A program made the position numbers and the translations under genes. From positions 219,479 to 283,478 of the forward strand of contig NW_022985069.1 of assembly GCF_010015585.1 (NCBI RefSeq): a stretch of 64,000 nt of DNA. Direction: 5' to 3'. Source of the stretch: Eremomyces bilateralis CBS 781.70 (lineage: Eukaryota > Ascomycota > Dothideomycetes > Eremomycetales > Eremomycetaceae). Of this stretch, positions 47,149 through 59,648 are shown piece after piece; position 1 is the stretch's first letter; each line of letters begins with the position of its first letter. A model generated the notes under the pieces. It did no database searches, was not told the origin of the DNA, and saw only the letters and a list, made by a program, of their open reading frames with translations.

Positions 47149-47784
47149 ATGGACACTCAATCAATCCCGCAAACCGGCGACGCCTCAAAACCTACCAGAT
47201 CCGCCGCCGAAATGAAGGAGCTCATCTATCCGAACAAACCTATTCCTTACACCATCGACGCCGGGCACCTCCTCCTCAGCGACGCCAACCCACTTCCCTC
47301 CCTTTCCCCCTCGTCCATCGAACCCACCCTTCAATCCGCCGCGCGCGACTGTGCCCAATCATTGATCGGCCACCTCCTCCAAAACTGCCCGATCGTCCGC
47401 GACGATACAGGCGTCTCGCTCACGCTGCCGACCCCCCAGTATCAATTACCGCGCGAGAAGCCTATCCCCAAGGAGAAGGAGAAGACGAAGTGGGAGGCGT
47501 TCGCGGAGCGGAAGGGCATCCAGAAGCGACGGAAGGACGAGCGCTCGAAGATGGTGTGGGACGAGGTGAGCCACGACTGGGTCAAGCGGTACGGGTTCGG
47601 AGGGAAGGCGATGCGCGAGAAGCAGCTGCAATGGGTGGTGGAAGTGGATGAGAAGGAGGAGCGGAGGAAGGTGGCGGAGGAGGAGGCGGAGAAGCGGAAG
47701 CCGAGGGGGTCGGGGCCGACGAGACCGGGGAAGGCAGAGCGGAGTGGGCAGGTGTTCAAGAGGAAGAATGGGAAGAAGGGGTGA
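47149..47784 (+). CDS. RRS1: Ribosome biogenesis regulator Rrs1
   Basis: Single exon, 211 residues; yeast Rrs1 is about 203. Rrs1 with Rpf2 recruits the 5S RNP (5S rRNA, uL18, uL5) to pre-60S particles in the nucleolus. The conserved N-terminal block IPYTIDAGHLLLSDANPLP is clear, followed by RDCAQSLIGHLLQ, LPREKPIPKEK and TKWEAFAERKGIQ. DEVSHDWVKRYG follows. The C-terminus is highly basic with Lys/Arg/Glu runs. The ATG at 47149 starts just before the conserved block. The gene is C-rich in its first third and G-rich in the rest. Confidence 0.96.
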   Translation: MDTQSIPQTGDASKPTRSAAEMKELIYPNKPIPYTIDAGHLLLSDANPLPSLSPSSIEPTLQSAARDCAQSLIGHLLQNCPIVRDDTGVSLTLPTPQYQLPREKPIPKEKEKTKWEAFAERKGIQKRRKDERSKMVWDEVSHDWVKRYGFGGKAMREKQLQWVVEVDEKEERRKVAEEEAEKRKPRGSGPTRPGKAERSGQVFKRKNGKKG

Positions 47785-48594
47785 AAGGTGGCGTACGGCC
47801 ATGAATAAACATCTGCGGGTTCAGGCCTCGAAAGAGAATGTCGGGAGGAATACCGGACAGCTATGACGTGAGGAAGGTTGGTAGGCACAGCGGCAGTTTA
47901 ACCCAGGATACGTTGCAGAGCGCAAGGCTTGTGGCATATCGTGGTGCCCCGTCCAAGGTCGTCCCGAAAAGCTACGATCGGATAGTCCTTCGCGTTCTCC
48001 TGGCTGGAAGGGGAATGGCATGTATGTCGACGGACGATAAAACGTCAAATCCAAAATGAGATCGATATCCAGCTACGCTTGCATTCAAATTCACCACAAG
48101 TCTAGCTACCCGTTTCCATATCGTACAGAATGACTCCACCAAATGCCCGTCCCGCGTGAAATCTCATTTTTGGAAGCCTGTCCCATGCTAGATAATACCA
48201 ATCCACCGGCTCCTCTACCGCTCCGGATCCTTGAGTGATTCAATAAATTAGTGGCCTCTCCCTCCAGTCTTTAATGTCGCGGGAAGGAAAGGGTCATTGG
48301 GGGGACCGTGTGTAAACCAAATAAATCCGTCGTCGACATGGCGGCGCACTCCGCCAATCCTCGAACCTGCAGATACCGACACCACTTCGCCAAACAAAAG
48401 CAATCAAGATAACTGTCTCCGCGAGGGCCGCAGACGCAGGACAGAATGTAAGCATGCATGCAACGTGTCGATGCTCAACCCACGGTGTACCCACGGACCC
48501 AGCAGACAGCACATCTATCCAAACCCAACGGGCGAGAGCCCCAAGAAAACAACTTTTAAAAGTGCCGATGTCTTGTTTCACTGCCATGTCGCTC
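47785..48594. other. Convergent 3' spacer
   Basis: An 810-base region between the RRS1 and RhoGAP stop codons. Open frames occur on both strands at 48294-48773 but overlap and lack domains. Probably the two 3' untranslated regions. Confidence 0.45.
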
Positions 48595-51319
48595 TCAATG
48601 AAACGGCCGCATGGGTGAAAGCGGCTTCATCGGCGGCAACTCCGTCGCTGCAGCCCGACCTCCCTGTCTTCCGGGCGGCGTCTGCCTGCTCTCTTCAGCG
48701 CTCATGTCCTTCCCCGACTCGGTCCGATTACCCGGCGCCGGTCGGGCCCGCTCGGGGGTTCCGCTACCGGTGAGCGACGGATTCGTGCTATCTGAGGACG
48801 AGACGGCGCGATCGTCAACCGCCATGATGCTGACGGACTCCAGTTGCGGACTGGGGGCGGTCACGTTCACGGTTTCTGAGCCGAAGGAGAACTGCTGCGG
48901 GGTTGGCGGTGGAGGGGCGAGGTTGTCGCGGCGGGGTGCCGGAGAGTGTGCCTGTGAAGGTGGAAGCGGGATGTTGCCGGCCGCGGCTTGCTGCGAGTCG
49001 AGGAAGCGATTCTCATCCTCAAGATACTCCTTCTCGGTCCAGCAGCCTTGCCAGCAATTGCGCCAGTCGCATACGAGGAAGTAGAAGATGAAGGAATCCA
49101 TTTTCAGGCAAGGCTGGAAACAGATGCAGAGGTTTTGGTAAGTCATCTTGTTTTGTTCGGCGCAGGAATGCAGGAGCGAGATGTGGCAGGTGATGGCGAA
49201 GAGGAGATAGTAATTATAAGGGGGAAGTTTGGAAAGCTCGTCTTTGAGCAGCTGGGGGGCGGTTTGTGCGCCTGCGCATTGTTCGGCGATGCGGATTTGG
49301 GTGGGTTTTGGGAAGACCTCATCGGGAAGATCACGGAGCCAGGCCTTGAAGAGAGACGTGATGGTGTTGATGTCGTAGAGATCCGGATCAGAGAAGAGGT
49401 CGATATCATATTCTAAACACGTTAGAACACGGATATTAATACCGTATGCAAAGAACACACCTTGATCGAATCGCATCTGCCATTGCTTGACTTCCCTTCC
49501 GCTGCCTGGGATTCGATACAGACCCTCCTGCTCACATCCGTTCATATTGAGATAACTGTAATCTGTTAGTACTAGTTGTGCCCATAATTACTATTCAGGA
49601 ACTTACTCAATACACCGCCATGGCAATGCAGGCATCCAGAATTCGGTTTTATCCTTGGAGCCTTCCAACCGCTTGGAGATTCGCGTGACCCTTGTTTGCT
49701 CAATCAAGGGCATATTGATCACCCTACAAACATAACCCTGTGCAGCATCGACTTCTCGCTCATGGCTGCTGCCACTCCGGGCCAGCTTGTTAAAGAACTT
49801 CCCTGCTCGTGCCCCCGCCTTTCCACCAGCCTTGCCAAGTCCACCTGCTGCCTTGGATAGAAAGGAGTTGCTGAATTCCTTATGCGAGTTCACTGGCTTT
49901 GCATGGTATTCGGTATCCCTCAGATGTGAATTCGAAGATTTCGAAGCATGTTGAGGCTTCTCGAGCTTGTGGTGGCTACGATCGGCTTTGTCCACCGTCC
50001 GTTCAGGCTTGTTGGCTATTCTCTCATTGCTATCGTTGGCAGTCGGCGTATCGGTGACGTGACTGTCCACCGAATGATTACGCGTCGATGAGCCTATCTT
50101 CTTTCGGTATGAGCGATCGTTTCGGGTATCATCAGTGGATGGGGCGGTTTTTGGTGCCATGTCGTGATTGTTGTGATGGTGTTTGCTGGCTTTCGAAGAT
50201 TCCGAGTTCACCGGGCGTGTCGGCGTGCTTGGCTTGGACAGAGTCCGGCTGTGTGAGTCTTTGATCGATTTCGAGCGCAGAAGCTTCGGGAAATGCTTTT
50301 TGGTGGAGGATTTCGGAAGGGGGAAATCGCTGCCGGTAGGAGCGGATGTAGAAGTGATATCTGGTTGGGAAGATGCAGCGTTGGTTGCAGCACGAGATCG
50401 AGATCCTGTATCACAAGTTAGTTGGGCTCTGTTGTGGATAGTTGGCTGTTGTGTATAGCAGGCGCGTGTGAATAGTAGGCGCGTGTCAACAGAATACTAT
50501 TGTTGGCAGCGAATGTATTGCATTTCAACTCACCTCCAACTTCGACACCCGATGTATCAATCAAACTCAATTCTGGTGTCGATCCAGTGCCTTTTCGATA
50601 GGGATATATGGAAGAAATTGCAGGGCTTCCACTGTTCGCCGAAGAGCTTTCAGAAGCCGCTAAGCGTGTCGAGGACTTCGATGCCTTGTAATTGGAGAAG
50701 ATGGACTTCGTATGCTCTTTGTTTCGTTTTGTTGGCTTCGTTGATTGAGCCAAGGAAGCGATATGAGGAAGCGCCGTGTATTTTTCGGTCGGACTGGTTC
50801 CGTCCGCCGCTCGTCCTTCTGGACGTGGACTTGATGGACTTTGCGGGACACTCTGCGAGCGCTCACCCTTGTAATTGTTCGGATTCGATAATGCTATTGA
50901 AAGTGCGGACGACTTTGGCATCTTCTTGAGAAGTCTTGGAATAGAGTGCGATGCGAGGCCTGCCTGAGGTGGACGTTAGCAATGGTTGACGGTGAGGTGT
51001 TGTTGGTCGCCGTAGACCATCGACAACACGATGCAACGAAAGATGATTAAAGTCAATGCATTGCTGCTACGAGGCGCAGGATCGTAACGCCAATGAAGTC
51101 ATGTAACGGCCCACTTTAACGCCAAGACCGTAAATGCGGAACCAGCACCAAACTCACCTCGTTGGTTTGAACACTCGAGGGATCTCCGGGTGGTGGATGC
51201 TTTGCCCCTAAAGGGAATATGTCCTGATAACTCCAATATGGTGTCTGAGCTGCATCAGAAGGGTAAATGGCTGTGGAATATTCGGGTTCGAGAGAACGGG
51301 TATCCTGCAGATAAGCCAT
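48595..51319 (-). CDS. RhoGAP-domain GTPase-activating protein
   Basis: Model: complement of 51319..51158, 50963..50534, 50405..49607, 49555..49461 and 49412..48595, 767 residues. Introns are 194, 128, 51 and 48 nt; the third has a perfect TACTAAC. The RhoGAP domain is at about 426-640. The arginine finger is R478 in GLYRIPGSG, followed by EYDIDLF, FKAWLRDLPDEVFP and NLCICFQPCLK with the conserved Asn. It should speed GTP hydrolysis on Rho/Cdc42-type GTPases that control polarity and septation. The N-terminal ~400 residues are Ser/Lys-rich and disordered, with a Gly/Ala/Lys stretch just before the domain. The C-terminal ~120 residues are Pro/Ser-rich. No PX or PH domain is visible, unlike Bem3. 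An additional upstream exon cannot be excluded. Confidence 0.88.
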
Positions 51320-53800
51320 AATGTCAACCTTGCGCTCAAAGCATCGACACAACAACAAACCGCTTTGATGTCGAGCCTGTAGGTGGTCTAAATTCGGACC
51401 TTGGGTGAAAGAGAATGCAATACCTTTATGTACTTCGACCAGGTACACGCGCAGTTCTTTTCTTGTCAACGTGTGGATTGTAACGCAGGCACCCGAAACG
51501 ATGGATTTCTTGAGCTTTGTGTCACGGTCTCGAGGAGCGGAATGGTAGGAGATCGACTAGAAATGGATGGACGTCTATTCGATAGTAGGGGGTCGATGAT
51601 CGGTTGATCTCGTACCGGTGAGGTCGAGTAAATATGGCGCTTTTCTCGTAGCGCGAACTCTTCCTCGTCCGTTCCTTTTTCAGATGTGCAATCGAATCGG
51701 GTCCTGGGAACCTAGACGTCACAGAAAGCGGGTCAATACTGGTACGTACAGATCGGCCGAGCCAAAAAGCAAAGAGTCGGACAAGGCGAGAAGGATGAGT
51801 AAGGCAGTTACACAACAGTCAAGGTACAATCGAAGCAGCAGCATGCCAAAGACGGCTATTGAAGAGGAAACCGGCTGGGGTCATTGCGATTCTTGTCGAC
51901 GCTCAGACAAAGCAACTGAGCGCGACAATTTGCGCGCTGTTGCAGAAACAAGGAAACATCGACAATGTAAACGACGACTCACTTACCACAAGACCTCAAC
52001 GTTGCCAATCCGTTCCGGTTGACTACTGGCGTGTGTCTAGGTATTAGCGCTCTATGCGGTTGTCGCAGCGGTGCCGACTCAGGATTCGTAGTCTCGCTCG
52101 GGAACCGAGAGGATGGAGGAATGTCGAGCAGAGAGGAAGACCATGCCTCAAAAGGAGTGAAACGGGCGGTCACGCTACGATGGGAAGGGGTTCCGAGCGG
52201 GAGCGAGACGGTCGAGGCACAAGAGAGGAGAGGCAGCCGAGAGGAACCCAACGAGCGGCGGAATGCAATGGTATAGCGGGTGAACAGAACAGAAGGGTGA
52301 GGGTGCAGACTGCAGAGGTGCAGTAGCAAGATGCACCAAAGCGAGAGAGGAAGAGTGGGGCGTTAGGGGAGCGGAGGGAGGGATGTTTGGCACGGAATAT
52401 TATTCAAGATGCGCGTTTAGCGGTCAGGGCCCGTTCATCAAGAAGAGGGAGTCGGTAAGGTTGTAAGCGAAAATATTATGATGGATGATACGGAGCAGGA
52501 GTTTGGGCTTTAGCCGGTGGAATATGAATGAATTGATATTAGAGGAAGAAAGCAGAAAGGCGAGAACTGATGAGATGGGGATAAGCTAGGTCAGGTACTG
52601 TGAGGTATTCAGATTTCAGTACTAGTATTGTCAGGTACGTGGACCGTGGTCGGCTATCGGTGGGCCTCTGAACGGCTTCATGGACATGCATGTGGAGGGG
52701 GACTGGAGGAGGGTATAGGTGGGAATCCGGAATACCAAGATGGAATTAGGCTGGCGATTTGCTCAAATAGCAGCCACGGCGCAAGGCGATGACGGCGTCC
52801 CGGCGATGGGCGCATCAATGAACGTTCCAGCCTCCAGGTGGTGGTGTCCAGGACCTTCAGGTGTTGTCGCTTGAGCGAAGCTTGCCCAGTGCCCACAATT
52901 GACAGTTGACTGAGCCAGACGTTGTGTGTCGTCTCAGCCAGCTCAAAGCAGGTCGCGGATCGCACATCACCGTGGGCAACTTTCTGAGAGCGACAGGCGG
53001 TATCTGACCACAGTCCGTAGAGATATTTTAGGAGTCGAGGGCTTTTCTCAATTACCCGCTCTCTCCAGAAATCAGGGCTTTACTATAATCATAATAAACT
53101 AGATGTGCCTAAACATGCATGTGCGACTACGCAACACCATCGGTCAAGGCGCTGGATTCAGCTCGAACATAAGGGTCCATGAGGTCCAAATTTATCGCAA
53201 CTCCTTTTCCTGATGACATTTGACAATACCCCGGATCCTTGAAACTTCCCGCCGTTCGCAATTCATATCTGGAACTCCTCATCCTCGTCTCTGATCATCC
53301 ATCGCCATCTTTCCGAGACGGTTCCTGCATTATTGGCTGCACTTACGTCGCCTACGTCCGTGAGAGTCCGCGGGATTGGGGGTTGCCAACTGCCAACATA
53401 CAAAACACCTGCTGCCTCCCGGACGGTCCCTGGACGAGCTGCCGGGTTCATGACTAGGTGGTCGGCAACGCTAACGCGAGACACAAAACGCTCCGTTCTC
53501 CCGTCGCAACCTCACACAGTCCTAGTCACAAAATCCACAGGCAAACGTCGCTACGTTTGGATGCTGACGCCATCAAAGTAACATCGATTTCCAATTCCCC
53601 GCATAATTGTCGTGTCGTCTCGTTCGTGTATCTTCTTCGTCTCGCGGTTCCTGCATCAAATCAGTGAACAGGTTGCCAACTTCTACCCCTTCGTCAGCAC
53701 TCAGCTGTCTTGTGTTCCAGTTCGGGTTGTTCCTGCGTTGCTGCGCTGTGACCATCTACCGTCAGCCTTAATGCTCCACTGCTGAAGTCCTGAGCTCCCG
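51320..53800. other. 2.5-kb intergenic region between RhoGAP and BET2
   Basis: A divergent region carrying both promoters and possibly a long spliced leader for the RhoGAP gene. Overlapping frames on both strands at 51522-52393 are Arg/Ser-rich without domains. The GTACTG/GGTAC words recur near 52590-52640. No gene is supported. Confidence 0.45.
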
Positions 53801-55125
53801 ATGTCCCTCGTTGCAGGGCCAGGTCGAGGGGGCGCCACCCAAGCCACAGAATCGGTGCCCCTTGTCATGGACAAGCACATCAAATATATCCAAGACTTGA
53901 ACGAGGTACGCTAACTCCCGTCACCCAAGAACTATTTCGATGAACCGCCAACATTCTATGTTCGACTCCTGATAGTGACGTGGTGTAGAGGAAAGACGAG
54001 TATGAGTACTGGCTCACGGAGCACCTGCGTCTCAATGGCATCTACTGGGGTTTGACGGCCCTTCATCTCCTTCGACATCCGGACGCTCTTCCAAGAGCTG
54101 AGGTCCTGGACTTCGTGATTGATTGTATGCATGAGAATGGCGGTTTCGGCGCCGCCAAAGGGCATGATCCGCACATGCTATACACAGTCAGTGCCGTTCA
54201 GGTCCTAGCGACGCTGGATGCTTTCGATGAGTTCAATCAACAAGTGGGGGATGGGACCAATAAAGTAGGGCACTGTAAGTTGAACGCACTGATGCACCCC
54301 CACCGCCTCCTCCAATCACCGCCGGCTAACCACGGTTCGATATATATCAGTCATTTCCAACCTGCAGGTCCGCGAAGGCGTCGATGCGGGGACATTCGCC
54401 GGCGATGAATTCGGCGAGACGGACACCCGATTCCTTTACGGTGCGCTGAATGCTCTGTCATTGCTTGGCATGCTTCCCCTGGTCGATGTCCCTCTCGCGG
54501 TCGAGCATATCCAGAAGTGCCAGAATTCTGACGGCGCCTATGGACTGCGGCCGGGAGGGGAGTCGCATGCCGGCCAAGTGTTCACTTGCGTTGGAGCGTT
54601 GGCGATCGCCGGTCGGCTGGACTTGGTCGATCGTGATCGGTTGGGTGAATGGCTCAGTGAGCGCCAATTGCCCAACGGAGGACTGAATGGGAGGCCCGAA
54701 AAACGTGAGGACGTCTGTTATAGTTGGTGGGTGCTCACCAGTCTCGCCATGATCGAGCGGTTGCACTGGATTGACGGGCAGAAACTGATCGATTTCATCT
54801 TGGGATGTCAGGTGAGTCCTCTTCCAGCGTTGAGATGTAGCAATTCTGTTTGCTCCCTGATCCGAGACTGAACGGTCATCGAACAGGACCCTGATATAGG
54901 AGGAATATCTGATCGGCCAGGCAATATGGTCGATGTGTTCCATACGCTCTTTGGTATAGCGGGATTAAGCCTCCTCAAGCATCCGGGCCTTGAGGAGGTT
55001 GATCCGGTCTAGTGAGTTGATCACCTCATCAGAATCCTAGAAGATATTCACTAACAATTCTTCGTAGCTGTATGCCTAAATTAGTGACGAGCAAGTTCCT
55101 CACCGGTACTACAACTAAATCATGA
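53801..55125 (+). CDS. BET2: Geranylgeranyltransferase type II (Rab GGTase) beta subunit
   Basis: Model: join(53801..53905, 53989..54274, 54351..54811, 54887..55011, 55068..55125), 344 residues; yeast Bet2 is 325. With the alpha subunit Bet4 and the escort protein, it attaches geranylgeranyl groups to Rab GTPases. Prenyltransferase beta repeats are clear: [53 protein letters not shown] and [20 protein letters not shown]. Zinc-site candidates fit the family: Asp and Cys in REDVCYSWW, and His in DVFHTLFG. The last intron (56 nt, CTAAC, GTAG) is required to avoid an early TAG and restores the usual DPVYCMPK end. Confidence 0.95.
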
Positions 55126-56115
55126 AGTATCTGGTACCTTCAGTTCGGCGGTTCTGCTCACGTAACAGAATGCCAAAGCAAGAGCCCAGACCCGTTTGAT
55201 TGGATCAACTGAATAGTCCAGTCTGGTTGAGGACAAGATGATGGTGGAGCCTCCTGCAGCAAACTGAAGGAGCAGGTTTGCTGATTGGTTGGCATTTTTT
55301 GCTGCTCGAATTTGATAGGCCAAATGGTCACGATAGCCTCACAAAATTCACTCACCTACAGAATGGTTCTCTCTCACCCCTCACCTTGAACGGTTCAATT
55401 CTCTTTGCTCAATAGCAGTGTGCATCCAAGCACATGATTTCAATCATATGGCGAGACTCATTAGTTCTGTCTCCTCACGTGTTCACGCGTTAGTCCCGAG
55501 ACTATGGTATCGTGTCTCATCCATAGAGGTTACTCGACGGCATGTACCGTATTTACAGGAACGCGTTGCTTTGAGAACGCGACTGCCTCCCACGCGACCC
55601 TCTGGCAGTGGACTGGCGGTGAGTGCAGGCACAAACGAGTTTCTGCCTTGGACGATTTCCTTCGATCTTCTGCCTCTTCCTCCATTTCGCGGTCTCTCCT
55701 TCTCCAGCACAACCTCTGTCACTCAAAAAGCCTTCACCGGGCGCGTCGTCTAGGAAAGCACTGCAAAGATCCGGACTCCTCACAGGAAGGCAGTAAATAG
55801 ACTCCATTCAGCTGGTCGGGCTTAATCGTCATCTCTATAATCTTCCATCCGCACCCAGGCCTCTCTCCAATTCCTTCTCACAACTATCGGTTCTCACCCA
55901 TCACTCTGGAGGCGTTCTGTTGTATTGAGTTTCCTCTACTGTCCCTCCCTCTCTTCATCCCGTATAGTTGCTCTTCCTTCATGCAATTCAATCGAATTGT
56001 GTTCCATTCTGTGCACTGTCGTTTCTCTATGCTTGGTCGTTTCATCTCGTTTTCACGACCAACCTGATACCCTTGATCCCTTTGATCCCTTTGGTCCGGA
56101 TGCTCTCAAGCAATC
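55126..56115. other. Intergenic region with a pyrimidine-rich leader
   Basis: The second half (about 55830-56110) is rich in CT/TTC words on the plus strand, typical of a fungal promoter and leader for the next gene. Short frames at 55418-55807 overlap on both strands and have no domain. Confidence 0.45.
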
Positions 56116-57799
56116 ATGGCTTCCATTCCCCTAATCTGCTCCATCTGTCCCAAGAGGCCTCGCTTCAGTGATGTCTCTCATTTGCTCACTCATATTGCTA
56201 GCAAGGGCCACTTGTCCCATCACTACAAGGTCAAGGTCCGAGCTTCCACTGAGGAAGACTCCCGTCGTCTGCTTGAAGCTTATGACCATTGGTATGAAAA
56301 ATGGAGAGTCCAAGACTTGATGTCGGAACGAATGAGTTTGAAGGACAAGCGACGAGCTCGAGCAGCGAGGAATCAGAGTGAGCCCCTTCCAAGCTGGCTT
56401 CTCACCTGGCTTTTGACCTGCATTCGAGCTTTGGAGATGTGCTTATGGTATATTAGCTCCGCTTTCTCGATCCCAAAGTGTTGCGAGACGCTCACAAGCC
56501 AGTCGAGACACTCCGACCAGTCAAGCCAACTCCGTCGATCCTCGCCTCGGGGATGAGCAACTCAAGGTTGAGAGCCCAGCACCTCATCCATACTACCTGC
56601 ACTACCCAACGAACGGAATTCCAATGCACAACGGCCCCCAGAGCCTTGCACCTTACACGGGGCAGCCTCAGCAGATGAGTGCCCTCCCAATTCGTCGACG
56701 AACAGACAACAATGATGACGCAGACTCCGACCTGAGCTACGTGCCGAGGTCTCGAGAGAGCATGATACATGTCGGTACCACCACTGAGCGAGACGGTTTC
56801 GAAGTCTCGGAGGCTACAAGACTCAAAGGTGTATATTGGCCTGGCATGGACTTGTTCGATTCTGCCACTCCGGAGATGAAGAGAAAGAGGAATCAGAAGA
56901 AGGATACCTCGGTCATCAAGCAGTTGGAGGCCAACTCTCTAGAGGTTGAAGCCAATGAGCTGGTGTTCACACCGGAGGGGACACTCAAGAAGACCCGCAA
57001 CATCTCGGGCGATCCGTCCGATGACAGCGATGATGAGTGGGGGAGCGATGGCTCGGCAAGCCCAGAGCCCACTCACAAGGCACCCACCTCTCGACAGCCA
57101 CTTGCCGCTCTCCCGTTCGGTGTTGGACGTCAGAACGATGCTCGCAACGATGTCTTCACTGACACTCCTGCTGCTCACTCAACATTCACTGATGATCGGG
57201 CTGAATGGGACCTTGCCTATGGGGCCAACCGCAAACGCAAGCGGGGCTTCGAGATCTTCCACGACCGTGACATGTCTTTCGGAAACCCTGCTGGCATGAA
57301 CGTCCTCAACTCCGATTTCCATGCCACACAGGCTGAGGAATCCGTACCGAATGGAACCGTCTCAGCTGTTCATCGTCCAGGCCAGAAGTCTACAACTCAG
57401 AACAATTACTTCTTCGAGAATTTTCATGACGATCTTCCATCGGTTAATCAGGAAAATCGGCCTCGTCATACAGAGTCGAGATCCATCAACGGCATGCAAC
57501 AACTGCAGGATGCCGGTACTCCCAACTACAAGTTCGCGGTCCAAGATTTGGCCAAGCTCGGTGCCCGCAATGGCAATGCACATGGCAATACCAATGGTCA
57601 TGGGTTTGTCCAAGCTCGACAGGACGTGATGTACCAGTTCGTCCCTAGCAACAACGACTTCCAACCCTTCGAACCCTTCGGCCATCAGAACTGGTTGAAC
57701 CAAAACACATACTACAATTCCACGCAGACCTTTGACGGCGATTTCGATGATGCACGCACCATCAGCGCTCCCCCTAGTGAGCACAAGGCTGACGACTAG
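56116..57799 (+). CDS. Conserved-looking protein with an N-terminal CCHH motif, unknown
   Basis: Model: join(56116..56377, 56457..57799), 534 residues; one 79-nt intron (GTGAGC, TATTAG). The N-terminus has C8, C11, H26 and H32 in a C-x2-C-x14-H-x5-H arrangement, like U1/matrin-type or degenerate C2H2 fingers. A charged helical stretch follows (around LLEAYDHWYEKWRVQD). Then come a basic stretch KRNQKKD, an acidic patch (DDSDDEWGSDGS) and a long Asn/Gln/Pro-rich disordered tail. A DNA- or RNA-related nuclear role would fit but is not shown. I do not recognise a named family. No membrane segments or signal peptide. Confidence 0.8.
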
Positions 57800-58714
57800 A
57801 TTATGACACATCTACATGCGCTCTTTCATACCTTCACCTTCTTCTTTCTCAGTCTTTCTTGAATACATGTCACGTTCAATCCTTCCCGGCTAGCAAACTC
57901 TTCTTCTAGCCCGAGGAGAATATACCGATACGTGGAACACTACCAAGCCTACATCCCAATTTCGCTAGACGAGACATTCAGTCCCCTTCCTCCGTTGACA
58001 GCGCGGTCTTCTTCACGTACGATGACATTGCTCCGACACGCATACTAATTAGCGACGATATCCATTTCGCGACGACACGGTCCTACCATTTCCTGGCCAT
58101 GTTCTTCGTTGCTTTCCTCTGTTCCCCATGAGTTCCTTTTCCTTATATATTAGTGTCACCTCCGGTGGCAGTTCTTTTTCCCTTTTCCCTTTACTCCTTT
58201 CCTTTCGCACCGCATGATGAACCCAGGTTCATCTTTTCCGCTGTCCGAGTACTCGTTTTCTCTGTGAATATGGGTTCTTCTGCATTGTGAGAGCTGAAGG
58301 CAAGAGCCAATGGACAGAAAATGGGCTGAGGCTGATACGAGGTCACTGTACTTAAAAGCAAACCTTTGCGATCTCTCTCATCGAAAAACAAAAAACAAAA
58401 GCAGATTTGTCAGGCATGGGTATACTAATCTCGCAAAGCAGATGTAATTAGAAACAGGTCCATAGAATGAACAAGTCCTATCTACGGCTTGTTTCGAAAA
58501 TAAATCTATCCGAAAGTTGATTGCCGAGACATGACTTGAACAACCATGCTGTCGTCCTCAATTCAATGGTATCAAGAAGAGCTCCCATTTCTACGCGATG
58601 CTTTCCGCTAATGCCAGTACATCCCAAAAATGCTATGCCACCTTTCAAATCCCTTCCCAGCCCTGTTTTCAATCTCTCAGCATTTGGCCGGTCCAAAATT
58701 TCTAATGGCTCGTT
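57800..58714. other. Convergent 3' spacer
   Basis: This 915-base stretch is pyrimidine-rich at first (57820-58210) and holds no recognisable gene. The plus-strand frame at 58521-58913 mostly overlaps the next gene's antisense. Confidence 0.45.
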
Positions 58715-59648
58715 TTACTTCTTCTTCCTTTGCGGCATCCCCTCTCCCAACTCATGTACATTCTTCTTCCACGCCATTTCGCTCTCCTCCCCATTGAGCA
58801 CCCGATACATCCACCGCAACCCAACCGTGCTCAACCCCATCACCAGCGCACTCATCCCAAACAGCCCCACCCGCCCCCGATGTCCCACCTCGTCAAAGAT
58901 CGGATACGGATAGAACCCGTTCTCCGCATAGCACCGATCCACCCACACCCAATACCCTATCGTGAACGCGCCCGTCAGCGCCGCCACCCCCGCGCCACCT
59001 ACATCCCATGGCGGCGAAAACAGCATGCAGTCCACGAAGAGCAGCAGCGCGGGAAAGGCGTGGAAGCACATGTCGGCGAACGGGTCGATCAAGGGGGCCC
59101 AGTCGGGGAGGACAAGGCGCTCGTCGATGGCGCGGAGTCCCCAGTAGAGGAGGGAGACGAGGATGGCGAGGGGCGTGGAGGCGAGGGCGAGGGCATTCTT
59201 GGCGGCGAAGAGGGAGCGGGAGAGGAGGAGGTCGGAGAGGAGGCCGAGGGTGAAGGTGGTGGTGGCGAGGGCGAGGCCGATGATGGTGAGGTATTGGAAG
59301 TGCCAGCCGTAGGAGTCGTTGCTGGTGGGGGGTTAGGTGGGGTGGGATGATGGGCGGTGGAGGGACGTACATGCGGTTGGGATTGATGATTAGACTTTGT
59401 GGGCGTTAGTTTCCATGCATTGTATGAGAAATTGGACGACGTCGATCGGGAACGTACTATCGGAAGGCATAGGCGAAGGCCGCAAGTCCGGTAGACTTTT
59501 CATACCCACAGGTTAGCCATCACGACATCAAGGTTGAATCTGGGCGACGCACATGGAGGAGGATCGAAGCAGTTCGGGACGGAGACTCGATTCGCTGGAG
59601 TGGGTGCCTGGTCAGAGGAGGCCATCCAGGAGAGGGTTTCGAACTCAT
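58715..59648 (-). CDS. FAR-17a/AIG1-like integral membrane protein
   Basis: Model: complement of 59648..59553, 59495..59458, 59394..59371 and 59321..58715, 254 residues. Two internal exons are very small (38 and 24 nt); the splices give a continuous block STGLAAFAYAFRYLIINP then NDSYGWHFQYLTIIGLALA. About six hydrophobic spans follow, with a conserved FHAFPALLLFVDC region. This is the layout of FAR-17a/AIG1 (androgen-induced) proteins, some of which hydrolyse fatty-acid esters of hydroxy fatty acids. In the animal enzymes a Thr and a His are catalytic; the His in CFHAFPA is a candidate. Fungal function is largely unstudied. The C-terminus has GEGMPQRKKK, a possible dilysine-type ER signal. 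Confidence 0.85.
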
